Part shown: positions 38,043 through 50,206 of the stretch, piece after piece
Layout of the letters: every line of letters begins with the position of its first letter
How positions within the stretch are numbered: position 1 is the first letter of the stretch
Assembly (NCBI GenBank): GCA_035041965.1
Contig: JAPYMA010003063.1
Span: forward strand, 62,001 to 126,000
Length of the DNA: 64,000 bases
Direction: 5' to 3'
From: Anisakis pegreffii
Taxonomy: Eukaryota; Nematoda; Chromadorea; Rhabditida; Anisakidae
Position numbers and translations under genes: made by a program
The notes under the pieces: generated by a model
Told to the model about the DNA's origin: nothing
Databases searched by the model: none
The model's input: the letters and a program-made list of their open reading frames with translations, nothing else

Positions 38043-39656
38043 ATGAGTACACTTTCCATACGGAGGTCACGCCTCGAAAGACAAATGGCTTTTCGTTCAA
38101 CCGATGAAATGGCAGTTAGTTTGTTGATCACTCAATTGATTGACCGATCGTTTCGTCCATTTTTTAAGAGTATTGTTTCAAGTCGCTTTCTTTTTGTCAA
38201 ATTCGCTTTTCTTTCAATTTTTTTTCAATTTATTTTCGTTTACATCTGAGTTTTTTGATTATTTCTTCATTGATCTTCTGATGTTTTTGTTAGTCTGCCC
38301 AATGATATGTGCGTTAATCAGTGGGTTGTTGGCAAGATTGTAAAAATAAGCGTTGATGCGAGTCACCAAGAATCTCCTATTTCACCAAGCAGTTCAATCA
38401 ATGAAACATGGATAATGCATAGATGGATAGGAAAGATTTGTGAGCAACCGTAAGAAAGTGATTCATAAATAAAATGGTTAGGTATATGAAGTCCCGTAAA
38501 GAATTGATGAAATGACTTGTTGCGTGGATCGAATCTGCGGGTGCACGTTTCAGGATGCTCTGAATGTCGACCAACGACATTTGGCACCCCCAATGATCGC
38601 GCCCGATAGTCCACGACCGCAGAGATCCGAGAAAATTACTGGTGAGTTGTCGATTTGCTGGGTTTTTTTTGTTGATTTGTTGCGATATTACAATCAGTTT
38701 GATGTCGATTCACGATGATTCATTGTTGTTGCCTGCCGTACGGCGACTATGACAACGAGACAGACGTTCGCATTGCACTCGTGATTTATTGCGGTCGTTT
38801 GGATGATGCACTTGTTGAATTTCAAATTATTAAGGCTTCCCGTCTTAACGATACCACTGATTATGCGATTTGAAACGATGCTATCAAATGTGTCGAAGTG
38901 ATGAGAGAGACCGTTCTCTATTATGAGCCTGAGCTTAAGCCTGAGCCCAAAGACGGAATGTATAATAATGCATCGCGATATTCCGCTTTCATTGTCATCA
39001 CATGGCCAAAAATGGCTAATAAAGTCACTAAAAGCAAAAATTAAGCAGTCGTCATTCACAACGGATCCGACTCAGCAGTAACCCGTCGAGCAGTAAATTA
39101 CACTTGCACTCAATTGCTCATGCACATCACTGGAATTAGGCAAAGCATTCGGTGTTTTGAGAATACTTTGCCTAATTCCAGCCAAGATTACATGATTTAT
39201 TACACACTTAAAGGATACTGAAGCAATAAGGTTTTTATTTCCTATTTAACCAAATGTGCGCTTTTTCAGAGTCATGTGGCCAGCACAGTTTAACTATTCC
39301 AACGTTTCAAAATCGACAGAGTATGTTTTTCGCATAATCTATCAGCATTCTTCCCATTTAATTGCAAAATTCGTTATTTTATGCTTGCAATAACGAAGAA
39401 ATTTTCATAATAGCATCGAAAACCTTCAAACTGCACAGTGGCTACAGCTATTGATTTGTTCGGAAATCTGCAAACTTATCCCTCATTTTATTGCGAACAT
39501 TCTGTAATTTTAAAAAAAATCAAGAGAAGTTTTTCAGAAATCTTTTCATTTTCAAATTGTTTATCTGCAATTTTGGTTTCAGAAGAGTCGACGCCAAAGG
39601 TCGCCAGGGTGGAACAGATTAAACTGGAGACTGATTCCAAACCGCGAAAGAAATAA
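38043..39656 (+). CDS. Candidate three-exon gene for a 77-residue basic protein, possibly trans-spliced
   Basis: Exons 38043-38114, 38554-38641 and 39583-39656. The ATG lies four bases after the acceptor TTTTACAG (38031-38038), as in spliced-leader trans-spliced nematode mRNAs. Donors are GTTAGT and GTGAGT and acceptors GTTTCAG and GGTTTCAG; the phases fit at both joins. The product starts MSTLSIRRSRLERQMAFRST, continues with LAPPMIAPDSPRPQRSEKIT and ends KLETDSKPRKK. It is hydrophilic, Pro/Ser-rich in the middle, basic at both ends, without signal peptide or membrane segment, so probably intracellular and partly disordered. AATAAA at 39652-39657 overlaps the stop. No family was recognised. 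An in-frame upstream ATG at 38512 could extend exon 2 instead. Confidence 0.5.
39130..39181. repeat. Hairpin with 21-bp arms and 10-base loop
   Basis: CTGGAATTAGGCAAAGCATTC (39130-39150) pairs with 39161-39181 with one mismatch. It lies in intron 2 of the candidate gene. The arm length is close to a small-RNA duplex, but pairing does not extend into the flanks as a typical microRNA precursor would. Confidence 0.85.
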
Positions 39657-39659
39657 ACT

Positions 39660-41290
39660 TTCCGGAATGTTTTTTTTCTCAAAACTGTGTGGCAGCATAA
39701 TATCTTGACGGTTTTGATGGCAATTTCGAAAATTTTGAATTTTTTTTGCAGTTTGCGGTCGGTCCATGCAAGATCGATCAATGACGAATGTTCACACTGT
39801 GCGCATCAGTTGTTTTAGATGAAGCTGAAATGCCGTCAAAATTCCCATATGAACACTTTTTGATTTTTCATTATCTCGTCAGCTGTCATGAATTTTGATG
39901 ACAGCGTGACGTATTCGTTGGCCAGATTCTTAAGAAAGCTGAAGTATTTGTCAAGCACTCGATTGTATCACACCAACGCTACTGGGCAGTAGTTGTGTTG
40001 CGCTGAAACAATTGATAGCAATACGGTCGTCACAAATTTTGCGTTCAATTCAATTATTCTCATTAAGAGCGATTCATTTCGTTTGCTTCCGTCGTTTATT
40101 CATACGATTTTATTCATTCCACAAATACAATTTCACACGTCCACGGTAGCATAAACTTAATAAACTCTTTCATACACAAGTCTCCACGGCCTTATTGGAT
40201 TACCTGGCGATTCTCATAGATCTTCGACAACTTATCACAGATCAGTGAGCGAACAAAACTTCGATAATCCAAATTTTGAAAACAGAATAAACTCTGAATT
40301 GCGATCATTTTAAAAAATTGTTTGGCCGCAATTCTCTCTAATCATTAACGCAATTCTATGATATGATTGCTTATTGCGGAATGCCCAAAAAACTGGAGCT
40401 GTTCTTGATTTTATTCGTTCATCCTCTTGACTTTTCAATTTCAGTTTTTTTTCGAGCGTGATCCCTTCGATCGTGATAGTGCGATTGTTCATTTCGTCGA
40501 CTCTGCAATTTATTTCTTGTTCGCTATCCCCATTTCAAATGTATATAAATAAATGAATTCGAACACATTGAACGGAACAGAGCATTTATGTTTGATTGAA
40601 TTTGCTTATAGTCAGATTGTGATTGTTATCCACAAGGCTGGCACGACAACTCCGTCACTGTGTGATAGAAATATCAGGGTGTAATTTCAGCAGATATTAC
40701 ACGGAAGTACATCTCAAGGATTGGTAAATTGATGCTTTGAAATTGCCCAAAAACCGGAAAAAGACCAACCTTTAATCGAGGTGCAATAGGCAACAAGTGG
40801 AGAACTCAATAACGGCTTCGATATGCCTTTTTTTCGGGAGGTAAAGCGTCGCCTCAATGATGGTGTTCATGTGTGTCGCCTAGATTCGCGCTAGCCCCGA
40901 TTGTATCATTGTAAAATGACGCTGCAATAACAATTGCTTGATCCGTGAAGTATTAAATTTTGATTGATTGGAAATGTGACCGAACAAATGATATCATGTT
41001 TTGTGATTCGTTGAATGAATAAAGTTGCTTCTCTTATTGTTGATGATTAGCCCGAATATATTGCACAATATCAACTGCCACTATCGATAACACGTTGCGG
41101 TAATCATGGAGTTCGAATAGAGCGAATGCAGCCTTGAAATGCTTGAAACAAGCCGAAACAGCACACCTTTGGACATATCGGAGTATTGCCGCTTTCCCTG
41201 ATAGGCAGCCATTTCATAGCTGCCTAATAATTCCAGCCTGATCCACTCTGTCGACATCTACCATTCATCAAATGCCAGGTGGCTCCACCC
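39660..41290. other. No supportable feature
   Basis: AT-rich sequence between the candidate gene and the satellite. There are poly(A)-signal-like AATAAA motifs (for example near 40158 and 40285) but no coding exon that I can defend. Confidence 0.5.
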
Positions 41291-41296
41291 ATCCGA

Positions 41297-41320
41297 AAAT
41301 TTTGTGCACTCACAAAATTT
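41297..41320. repeat. Perfect 10-bp hairpin next to the satellite edge
   Basis: AAATTTTGTG, loop CACT, then the exact inverse. It sits about 0.1 kb before the first degenerate satellite sequence. Confidence 0.85.
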
Positions 41321-41399
41321 GCTCACGCGAGCTGCTGACCAATCCACAGTGAACTATTCGCAAGCTGATAGAGTTGACATTGGTAATCAAACCTGAGAA

Positions 41400-44300
41400 A
41401 ATGTAGCTATTTTCTCAATGAGTCTACCATTTCCGAGCCTACGGTATCCTCAAGTTTGCCCGCTAACATATCAATATTTGTACATCAATCGGTCGAGCGG
41501 ATACTCCAGATTCAAAAAAACATATATTTTGTCGAGCGACTTTGCTTTCTTGACGAGATATAGCTATTTTTCTAAAGCCATCTCAATTAGCGCAGTGGCA
41601 CTCATTCAATGCACATTGTATCACTACAGATCAATGTTGTACATTAATACAGCAATATAGGCGTTAAAATCCTCAAGGTACCAGTACCCTCAGCTTTGCC
41701 CGGTGATATATGAATTTCTTTGCACCGTTCGATTGCTCAGAATCTCTACTTTCAGAGAAACATATATTTTGTCGAGCGATTTTGCTTTCTTGACGAGATA
41801 TAGCTATTTTTCTATAGCCATCTCAATTAGCGCAGTGGCACTCATTCAATGCACATTGTATCACTACAGATCAATGTTGTACATTAATACAGCAATATAG
41901 GCGTTAAAATCTTCAAGGTACCAATACCCTCAGCTTTGCCCGGTGACATATGAATTTCTTTGCACCGTTCGATTGCTCAGAATCTCTACTTTCAGAGAAA
42001 CATATATTTTGTCGAGCGATTTTGCTTTCTTGACGAGATATAGCTATTTTTCTAAAGCCATCTCAATTAGCGCAGTGGCACTCATTCAATGCACATTGTA
42101 TCACTACAGATCAATGTTGTACATTAATACAGCAATATAGGCGTTAAAATCTTCAAGGTACCAATACCCTCAGCTTTGCCCGGTGACATATGAATTTCTT
42201 TGCACCGTTCGATTGCTCAGAATCTCTACTTTCAGAGAAACATATATTTTGTCGAGCGATTTTGCTTTCTTGACGAGATATAGCTATTTTTCTAAAGCCA
42301 TCTCAATTAGCGCAGTGGCACTCATTCAATGCACATTGTATCACTACAGATCAATGTTGTACATTAATACAGCAATATAGGCGTTAAAATCCTCAAGGTA
42401 CCAGTACCCTCAGCTTTGCCCGGTGACATATGAATTTCTTTGCACCGTTCGATTGCTCAGAATCTCTACTTTCAGAGAAACATATATTTTGTCGAGCGAT
42501 TTTGCTTTCTTGACGAGATATAGCTATTTTTCTAAAGCCATCTCAATTAGCGCAGTGGCACTCATTCAATGCACATTGTATCACTACAGATCAATGTTGT
42601 ACATTAATACAGCAATATAGGCGTTAAAATCCTCAAGGTACCAGTACCCTCAGCTTTGCCCGGTGATATATGAATTTCTTTGCACCGTTCGATTGCTCAG
42701 AATCTCTACTTTCAGAGAAACATATATTTTGTCGAGCGATTTTGCTTTCTTGACGAGATATAGCTATTTTTCTATAGCCATCTCAATTAGCGCAGTGGCA
42801 CTCATTCAATGCACATTGTATCACTACAGATCAATGTTGTACATTAATACAGCAATATAGGCGTTAAAATCTTCAAGGTACCAATACCCTCAGCTTTGCC
42901 CGGTGACATATGAATTTCTTTGCACCGTTCGATTGCTCAGAATCTCTACTTTCAGAGAAACATATATTTTGTCGAGCGATTTTGCTTTCTTGACGAGATA
43001 TAGCTATTTTTCTAAAGCCATCTCAATTAGCGCAGTGGCACTCATTCAATGCACATTGTATCACTACAGATCAATGTTGTACATTAATACAGCAATATAG
43101 GCGTTAAAATCTTCAAGGTACCAGTACCCTCAGCTTTGCCCGGTGACATATGAATTTCTTTGCACCGTTCGATTGCTCAGAATCTCTACTTTCAGAGAAA
43201 CATATATTTTGTCGAGCGATTTTGCTTTCTTGACGAGATATAGCTATTTTTCTAAAGCCATCTCAATTAGCGCAGTGGCACTCATTCAATGCACATTGTA
43301 TCACTACAGATCAATGTTGTACATTAATACAGCAATATAGGCGTTAAAATCCTCAAGGTACCAGTACCCTCAGCTTTGCCCGGTGATATATGAATTTCTT
43401 TGCACCGCTCGATTGCTCAGAATCTCTACCTTCAGAGAATAATATATTTTGTCGAGCGATTTTGCTTTCTTGACGAGATATAGCTATTTTTCTAAAGCAA
43501 TCTCAACTAGCGCAGTGGCACTCATTCAATGCACATTGTATCACTACAGATCAATGTTGTACATTAATACAGCAATATAGGCGTTAAAATCCTCAAGGTA
43601 CCAGTACCCTCAGCTTTGCCCGGTGACATATGAATTTCTTTGCACCGTTCGATTGCTCAGAATCTCTACTTTCAGAGAAACATATATTTTGTCGAGCGAT
43701 TTTGCTTTCTTGACGAGATATAGCTATTTTTCTATAGCCATCTCAATTAGCGCAGTGGCACTCATTCAATGCACATTGTATCACTACAGATCAATGTTGT
43801 ACATTAATACAGCAATATAGGCGTTAAAATCTTCAAGGTACCAGTACCCTCAGCTTTGCCCGGTGACATATGAATTTCTTTGCACCGTTCGATTGCTCAG
43901 AATCTCTACTTTCAGAAATACATATATTTTGTCGAGCGATTTTGCTTTCTTGACGAGATATAGCTATTTTTCTAAAGCCATCTCAATTAGCGCAGTGGCA
44001 CTCATTCAATGCACATTGTATCACTACAGATCAATGTTGTACATTAATACAGCAATATAGGCGTTAAAATCCTCAAGGTACCAGTACCCTCAGCTTTGCC
44101 CGGTGATATATGAATTTCTTTGCACCGTTCGATTGCTCAGAATCTCTACTTTCAGAGAAACATATATTTTGTCGAGCGATTTTGCTTTCTTGACGAGATA
44201 TAGCTATTTTTCTATAGCCATCTCAATTAGCGCAGTGGCACTCATTCAATGCACATTGTATCACTACAGATCAATGTTGTACATTAATACAGCAATATAG

Positions 44301-47300
44301 GCGTTAAAATCCTCAAGGTACCAGTACCCTCAGCTTTGCCCGGTGACATATGAATTTCTTTGCACCGTTCGATTGCTCAGAATCTCTACCTTCAGAAATA
44401 CATATATTTTGTCGAGCGATTTTGCTTTCTTGACGAGATATAGCTATTTTTCAAAGCCATCTCAATTAGCGCAGTGGCACTCATTCAATGCACATTGTAT
44501 CACTACAGATCAATGTTGTACATTAATACAGCAATATAGGCGTTAAAATCCTCAAGGTACCAGTACCCTCAGCTTTGCCCGGTGATATATGAATTTCTTT
44601 GCACCGTTCGATTGCTCAGAATCTCTACTTTCAGAGAAACATATATTTTGTCGAGCGATTTTGCTTTCTTGACGAGATATAGCTATTTTTCTATAGCCAT
44701 CTCAATTAGCGCAGTGGCACTCATTCAATGCACATTGTATCACTACAGATCAATGTTGTACATTAATACAGCAATATAGGCGTTAAAATCCTCAAGGTAC
44801 CAGTACCCTCAGCTTTGCCCGGTGACATATGAATTTCTTTGCACCGTTCGATTGCTCAGAATCTCTACTTTCAGAGAAACATATATTTTGTCGAGCGATT
44901 TTGCTTTCTTGACGAGATATAGCTATTTTTCTAAAGCCATCTCAATTAGCGCAGTGGCACTCATTCAATGCACATTGTATCACTACAGATCAATGTTGTA
45001 CATTAATACAGCAATATAGGCGTTAAAATCTTCAAGGTACCAATACCCTCAGCTTTGCCCGGTGACATATGAATTTCTTTGCACCGTTCGATTGCTCAGA
45101 ATCTCTACTTTCAGAGAAACATATATTTTGTCGAGCGATTTTGCTTTCTTGACGAGATATAGCTATTTTTCTAAAGCCATCTCAATTAGCGCAGTGGCAC
45201 TCATTCAATGCACATTGTATCACTACAGATCAATGTTGTACATTAATACAGCAATATAGGCGTTAAAATCCTCAAGGTACCAGTACCCTCAGCTTTGCCC
45301 GGTGACATATGAATTTCTTTGCACCGTTCGATTGCTCAGAATCTCTACTTTCAGAGAAACATATATTTTGTCGAGCGATTTTGCTTTCTTGACGAGATAT
45401 AGCTATTTTTCTAAAGCCATCTCAATTAGCGCAGTGGCACTCATTCAATGCACATTGTATCACTACAGATCAATGTTGTACATTAATACAGCAATATAGG
45501 CGTTAAAATCTTCAAGGTACCAATACCCTCAGCTTTGCCCGGTGACATATGAATTTCTTTGCACCGTTCGATTGCTCAGAATCTCTACTTTCAGAGAAAC
45601 ATATATTTTGTCGAGCGATTTTGCTTTCTTGACGAGATATAGCTATTTTTCTAAAGCCATCTCAATTAGCGCAGTGGCACTCATTCAATGCACATTGTAT
45701 CACTACAGATCAATGTTGTACATTAATACAGCAATATAGGCGTTAAAATCTTCAAGGTACCAATACCCTCAGCTTTGCCCGGTGACATATGAATTTCTTT
45801 GCACCGTTCGATTGCTCAGAATCTCTACTTTCAGAGAAACATATATCTTGTCGAGCGATTTTGCTTTCTTGACGAGATATAGCTATTTTTCTATAGCCAT
45901 CTCAATTAGCGCAGTGGCACTCATTCAATGCACATTGTATCACTACAGATCAATGTTGTACATTAATACAGCAATATAGGCGTTAAAATCTTCAAGGTAC
46001 CAATACCCTCAGCTTTGCCCGGTGACATATGAATTTCTTTGCACCGTTCGATTGCTCAGAATCTCTACTTTCAGAGAAACATATATTTTGTCGAGCGATT
46101 TTGCTTTCTTGACGAGATATAGCTATTTTTCTAAAGCCATCTCAATTAGCGCAGTGGCACTCATTCAATGCACATTGTATCACTACAGATCAATGTTGTA
46201 CATTAATACAGCAATATAGGCGTTAAAATCTTCAAGGTACCAATACCCTCAGCTTTGCCCGGTGACATATGAATTTCTTTGCACCGTTCGATTGCTCAGA
46301 ATCTCTACTTTCAGAGAAACATATATTTTGTCGAGCGATTTTGCTTTCTTGACGAGATATAGCTATTTTTCTAAAGCCATCTCAATTAGCGCAGTGGCAC
46401 TCATTCAATGCACATTGTATCACTACAGATCAATGTTGTACATTAATACAGCAATATAGGCGTTAAAATCTTCAAGGTACCAATACCCTCAGCTTTGCCC
46501 GGTGACATATGAATTTCTTTGCACCGTTCGATTGCTCAGAATCTCTACTTTCAGAGAAACATATATTTTGTCGAGCGATTTTGCTTTCTTGACGAGATAT
46601 AGCTATTTTTCTAAAGCCATCTCAATTAGCGCAGTGGCACTCATTCAATGCACATTGTATCACTACAGATCAATGTTGTACATTAATACAGCAATATAGG
46701 CGTTAAAATCTTCAAGGTACCAATACCCTCAGCTTTGCCCGGTGACATATGAATTTCTTTGCACCGTTCGATTGCTCAGAATCTCTACCTTCAGAAATAC
46801 ATATATTTTGTCGAGCGATTTTGCTTTCTTGACGAGATATAGCTATTTTTCTAAAGCCATCTCAATTAGCGCAGTGGCACTCATTCAATGCACATTGTAT
46901 CACTACAGATCAATGTTGTACATTAATACAGCAATATAGGCGTTAAAATCTTCAAGGTACCAATACCCTCAGCTTTGCCCCGTGACATATGAATTTCTTT
47001 GCACCGTTCGATTGCTCAGAATCTCTACCTTCAGAAATACATATATTTTGTCGAGCGATTTTGCTTTCTTGACGAGATATAGCTATTTTTCTAAAGCCAT
47101 CTCAATTTGCGCAGAGGCACTCGTTCAAATACAGTTGTATCACTATAGATCAATTCTGTACATTAATAGAGCACTATAGGCATTACGATCTCCAACGTAC
47201 CGGTAATCTGAGGTTTGTCAGGTAACATATGGATTTCTTTGCAGCATTCGATTGCTCAGAATCTCTATTTTCGGAATATTATATAGTTTGCCGAGCAATT

Positions 47301-47510
47301 ATGATTAGATGAGGAGATATAGCTGTTTTCTCAATGATATACGGTTTGCCGTCTTCGAGCCTGTGTTATCCTCAATTTCGCCCAATAAGATATGAATATT
47401 TGTGCACCGATCGATCGTGCGGAATCTCTAAATTCAGAAAAACATATTCTTTGCGAGCGAATTTGCTTTCTTGAGCAGATACAGCTATTTTCTTAGATAT
47501 GTCTCATGAT
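41400..47510 (+). repeat. Tandem satellite array, 240-bp monomer, about 24 core copies
   Basis: The core (about 41464-47220) repeats a 240-bp unit head to tail, with one copy of 239 bp because of a base lost near 44453. Each unit holds a GGTACC (KpnI) site and a 65-codon frame with one in-frame TAG. Variants segregate among copies: GATATATG or GACATATG, TCTATAGCC or TCTAAAGCC, and CCTCAAGGTACCAGTAC or CTTCAAGGTACCAATAC. Copies from about 44822 to 46740 are nearly uniform. The first half-unit (41400-41507) and the last units (47100-47510) are strongly diverged, the usual picture of a satellite homogenised in its centre. The unit at 43383 has the frame broken by a stop. Confidence 0.98.
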
Positions 47511-48228
47511 CTATCACATAATAACACCACCTAGATTGGAAGCAATAAGATGTTCATAATCCATCTACTATTGACAGAAAACTGTGGATGAATTGCCCCT
47601 TATAAATTGCCAGATAGGCCAACCAACCAAATTTATTCCTACTATTAGGAGCAGGTCGGATTGCTCAATTTTTTTCCGATCTGCGACCGAAATTAGCTCA
47701 AAAACACGGGATCCTGACAATTCGTTCCTCGATGCCGCAGAATTTCGTCAAATCAATCACTAATCCTAGTGACTTCCAGCGGTTCAAATTGGATTATCAG
47801 TCCCGTTATTTCCTTTCGATTTTCGGTGGAAAGTTGTTTGTTTGTCACTTTATTGTATTCGTTTACTTTGTTTGCTAATGTATTTAGGTGCGTTGAGGAG
47901 TGTTTGAGTTGGTGAGCTAACTTCATGTTTTCTCGTTATTCAATACTTTCATTATTGTACTACCATTTCACATTACTTTCACCTACTCGCGATCAGTTAT
48001 CTCTTAATATTGCCCGCAGTAGTTACGTTGTTATAGTTACGATTTCTTTGGGTTAGTTGTTTCGTGAAGTTATGCTTCTCCTACGTTGTTATTTCAGTGA
48101 TATAGCCGGCACACTGTAGCATATCACAGAAAGGATCTGACAATGAGTACCAAGAGCAGAGCCCGATTGACTAGTAAATTGCATCGCATGCTTCCACTAG
48201 AACGCAATTTCATAAATGCTTCACTTAC

Positions 48229-48312
48229 GTAATCATCATTCGATTCTGTCACCATTGATATTCTCGTCACAATCTCAGTCCATACCTTCTCGACTGTCTT
48301 GTTGATCACAGG
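48229..48312 (-). CDS. Candidate internal exon, 28 codons, unknown protein
   Basis: An 84-nt segment in phase 0 at both ends, closed by a consensus GTAAGT donor. It encodes INKTVEKVWTEIVTRISM and then VTESNDDY. The acceptor (AAAGATAG) is poor, which weakens the call. Neighbouring exons were not found. Confidence 0.3.
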
Positions 48313-50145
48313 CTATCTTTACATGCTAAGCTTGTATAACGATCGATGTTTTTTCATATTCATCCTCTCTAATCAAATATCGTTCAGTGCTTTCAACGGT
48401 ATTGTTATGTAGAGTTACGTAACGAAGCTTGAGCAGTACGGGTAAAAATTCTTTTGCACATATCCTCTATCGTTCGAGACACTTTTCGTGCTGGTTACCG
48501 ATAACTCTTTTTTTGGACGTACAATCAGCCTGTTTGAGATTAGTTGTTTGTATAAATGTGAATTTATCCCACAAAAAAGCTCACTATGGAGATGGTGCAC
48601 GAGTCAACAACTATTGTGCTAAAGCGAACTGAGCATTAAAGCAATTTCTTTAATTGATGCTTACATTTTCTACATTACCATTAGAATGATAGCACTGAGC
48701 ATTTCGGCTGGTGAACAATAGGGTATTTTTGTGTGTTCACTGTCATTATCGCCAGCTATTGTTTGAAATTACCGGCCGGTCTATCTGTAAACACACCTTT
48801 AAACTCCATCACTGCACTGCTGACATGGATATCATTCCTACCGAAGACACCATATTCAATAGGTCCGTGTCTGATTATTGGCTTTCAGTATAAGATATCT
48901 CGTACGGTTTTCAAAGAGTGAATTTTGAACCAACAGGGAGGAATATGTAGTTATCATCTGATAGATATCCATATCCTCTTGGTTCCACTACTCATTAATC
49001 TATTTATTTAATCAGCAATTACAACTCATTATGAGTTTATGTTTTGCTCTCATCATGAATATCACAAACAATGCATTCCTTTTTTTCCTTCACGTTTTTC
49101 TTCCCCATAGCTAGCGATATCAGCGCAGCGAATCATCCGTCTTCATGAATTCTAGCTTCGATTATTGATCTGGAGAGCATAGAGATGTAGGGATCCTGTT
49201 ACAAGTTGCGCAATGAAATCATATAGCATCCTATACAGATAAGCAATGTGGGAACAATACGTAAGTCAAGTTCAGTCCACGTTGTATTCATTATATTCCG
49301 AGTACTCAGATTTATGCTTCCATAGTTATTCATCTCAAATTTCAGTTGTCTACTGCGTTGGTCGAACTCAGCTTCTTATTATTCTCCTCGCTTATTCCAA
49401 ACTTCACGAATCTTCCGGAGTTTCAAAATTTCAAAACGCTCGATCGTTTCTCTCGAAATCGCCCGGCCACTCTTAACTCATTCAAGTGTATCTAACTCGA
49501 ATACCAAGCCACTAACGTAGTTCAATTCATCAGAAATCGCTCTTCAAAGTTCAGTAAAATATATCTGCACGATTCATACACTCATTCTTCAATAAGCAAT
49601 TATTTTGCAAAACTTCAGTGGTGTTCAAGCTATTCATTCTCAATTCGCTAACCATTCACACACTATCGTTTTCGATATAATCGTACTCTACAATACGAAT
49701 CTACAATGCAATGAATCATCAGTCTAATTGAATTTCAAATTCGTTTCATTGCAATCAAAATGGATAATAACGATTTTCGTTAATGGTTCCCATTTATTTG
49801 CCATCGCGGCCGCATTTCAATGGATCATTGTATTGAGATGATGCATCTTGAAATAATTTACGATTCCACGCGAGCAGTCGTCATCTATTCATTGCAGTAG
49901 AACTTCATGCACCGGTAGTTCTCGTGAGCATTATTAATTTATACTCTCTTCTATCGCATAAGTAAAAACTTGTGTGTTTTTCAAGGTAGTGAATAGAGCG
50001 ATGATCTCCATAGATTGATGAATGCATGTGACTCATGCATATGTTCAGGTGTATTTGTGCGAAACGATCCGTGAAAACGCAATGCTGACCCGCAAGTTGC
50101 ACTAACCTCAGACACAACTTAGAGCAGCATGCTGCTCTTCGTATC

Positions 50146-50206
50146 GATTACTGATCTCAAAATTACTGATCTCAATTACTGATGCTCAATTACTGATCTC
50201 AAAATT
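50146..50206 (+). repeat. Short tandem repeat, ATTACTGATCTCAAA type
   Basis: Four imperfect copies of a 12-16 base unit built on TTACTGAT(G)CTCAA. Confidence 0.85.

Noticed and set aside
41703..47179. More than twenty tandem 65-residue open frames that look like a protein family
   Set aside because: They are the same frame in nearly identical satellite monomers; there is no splice structure, and one copy each is broken by a stop and by a frameshift. Treated as a repeat.
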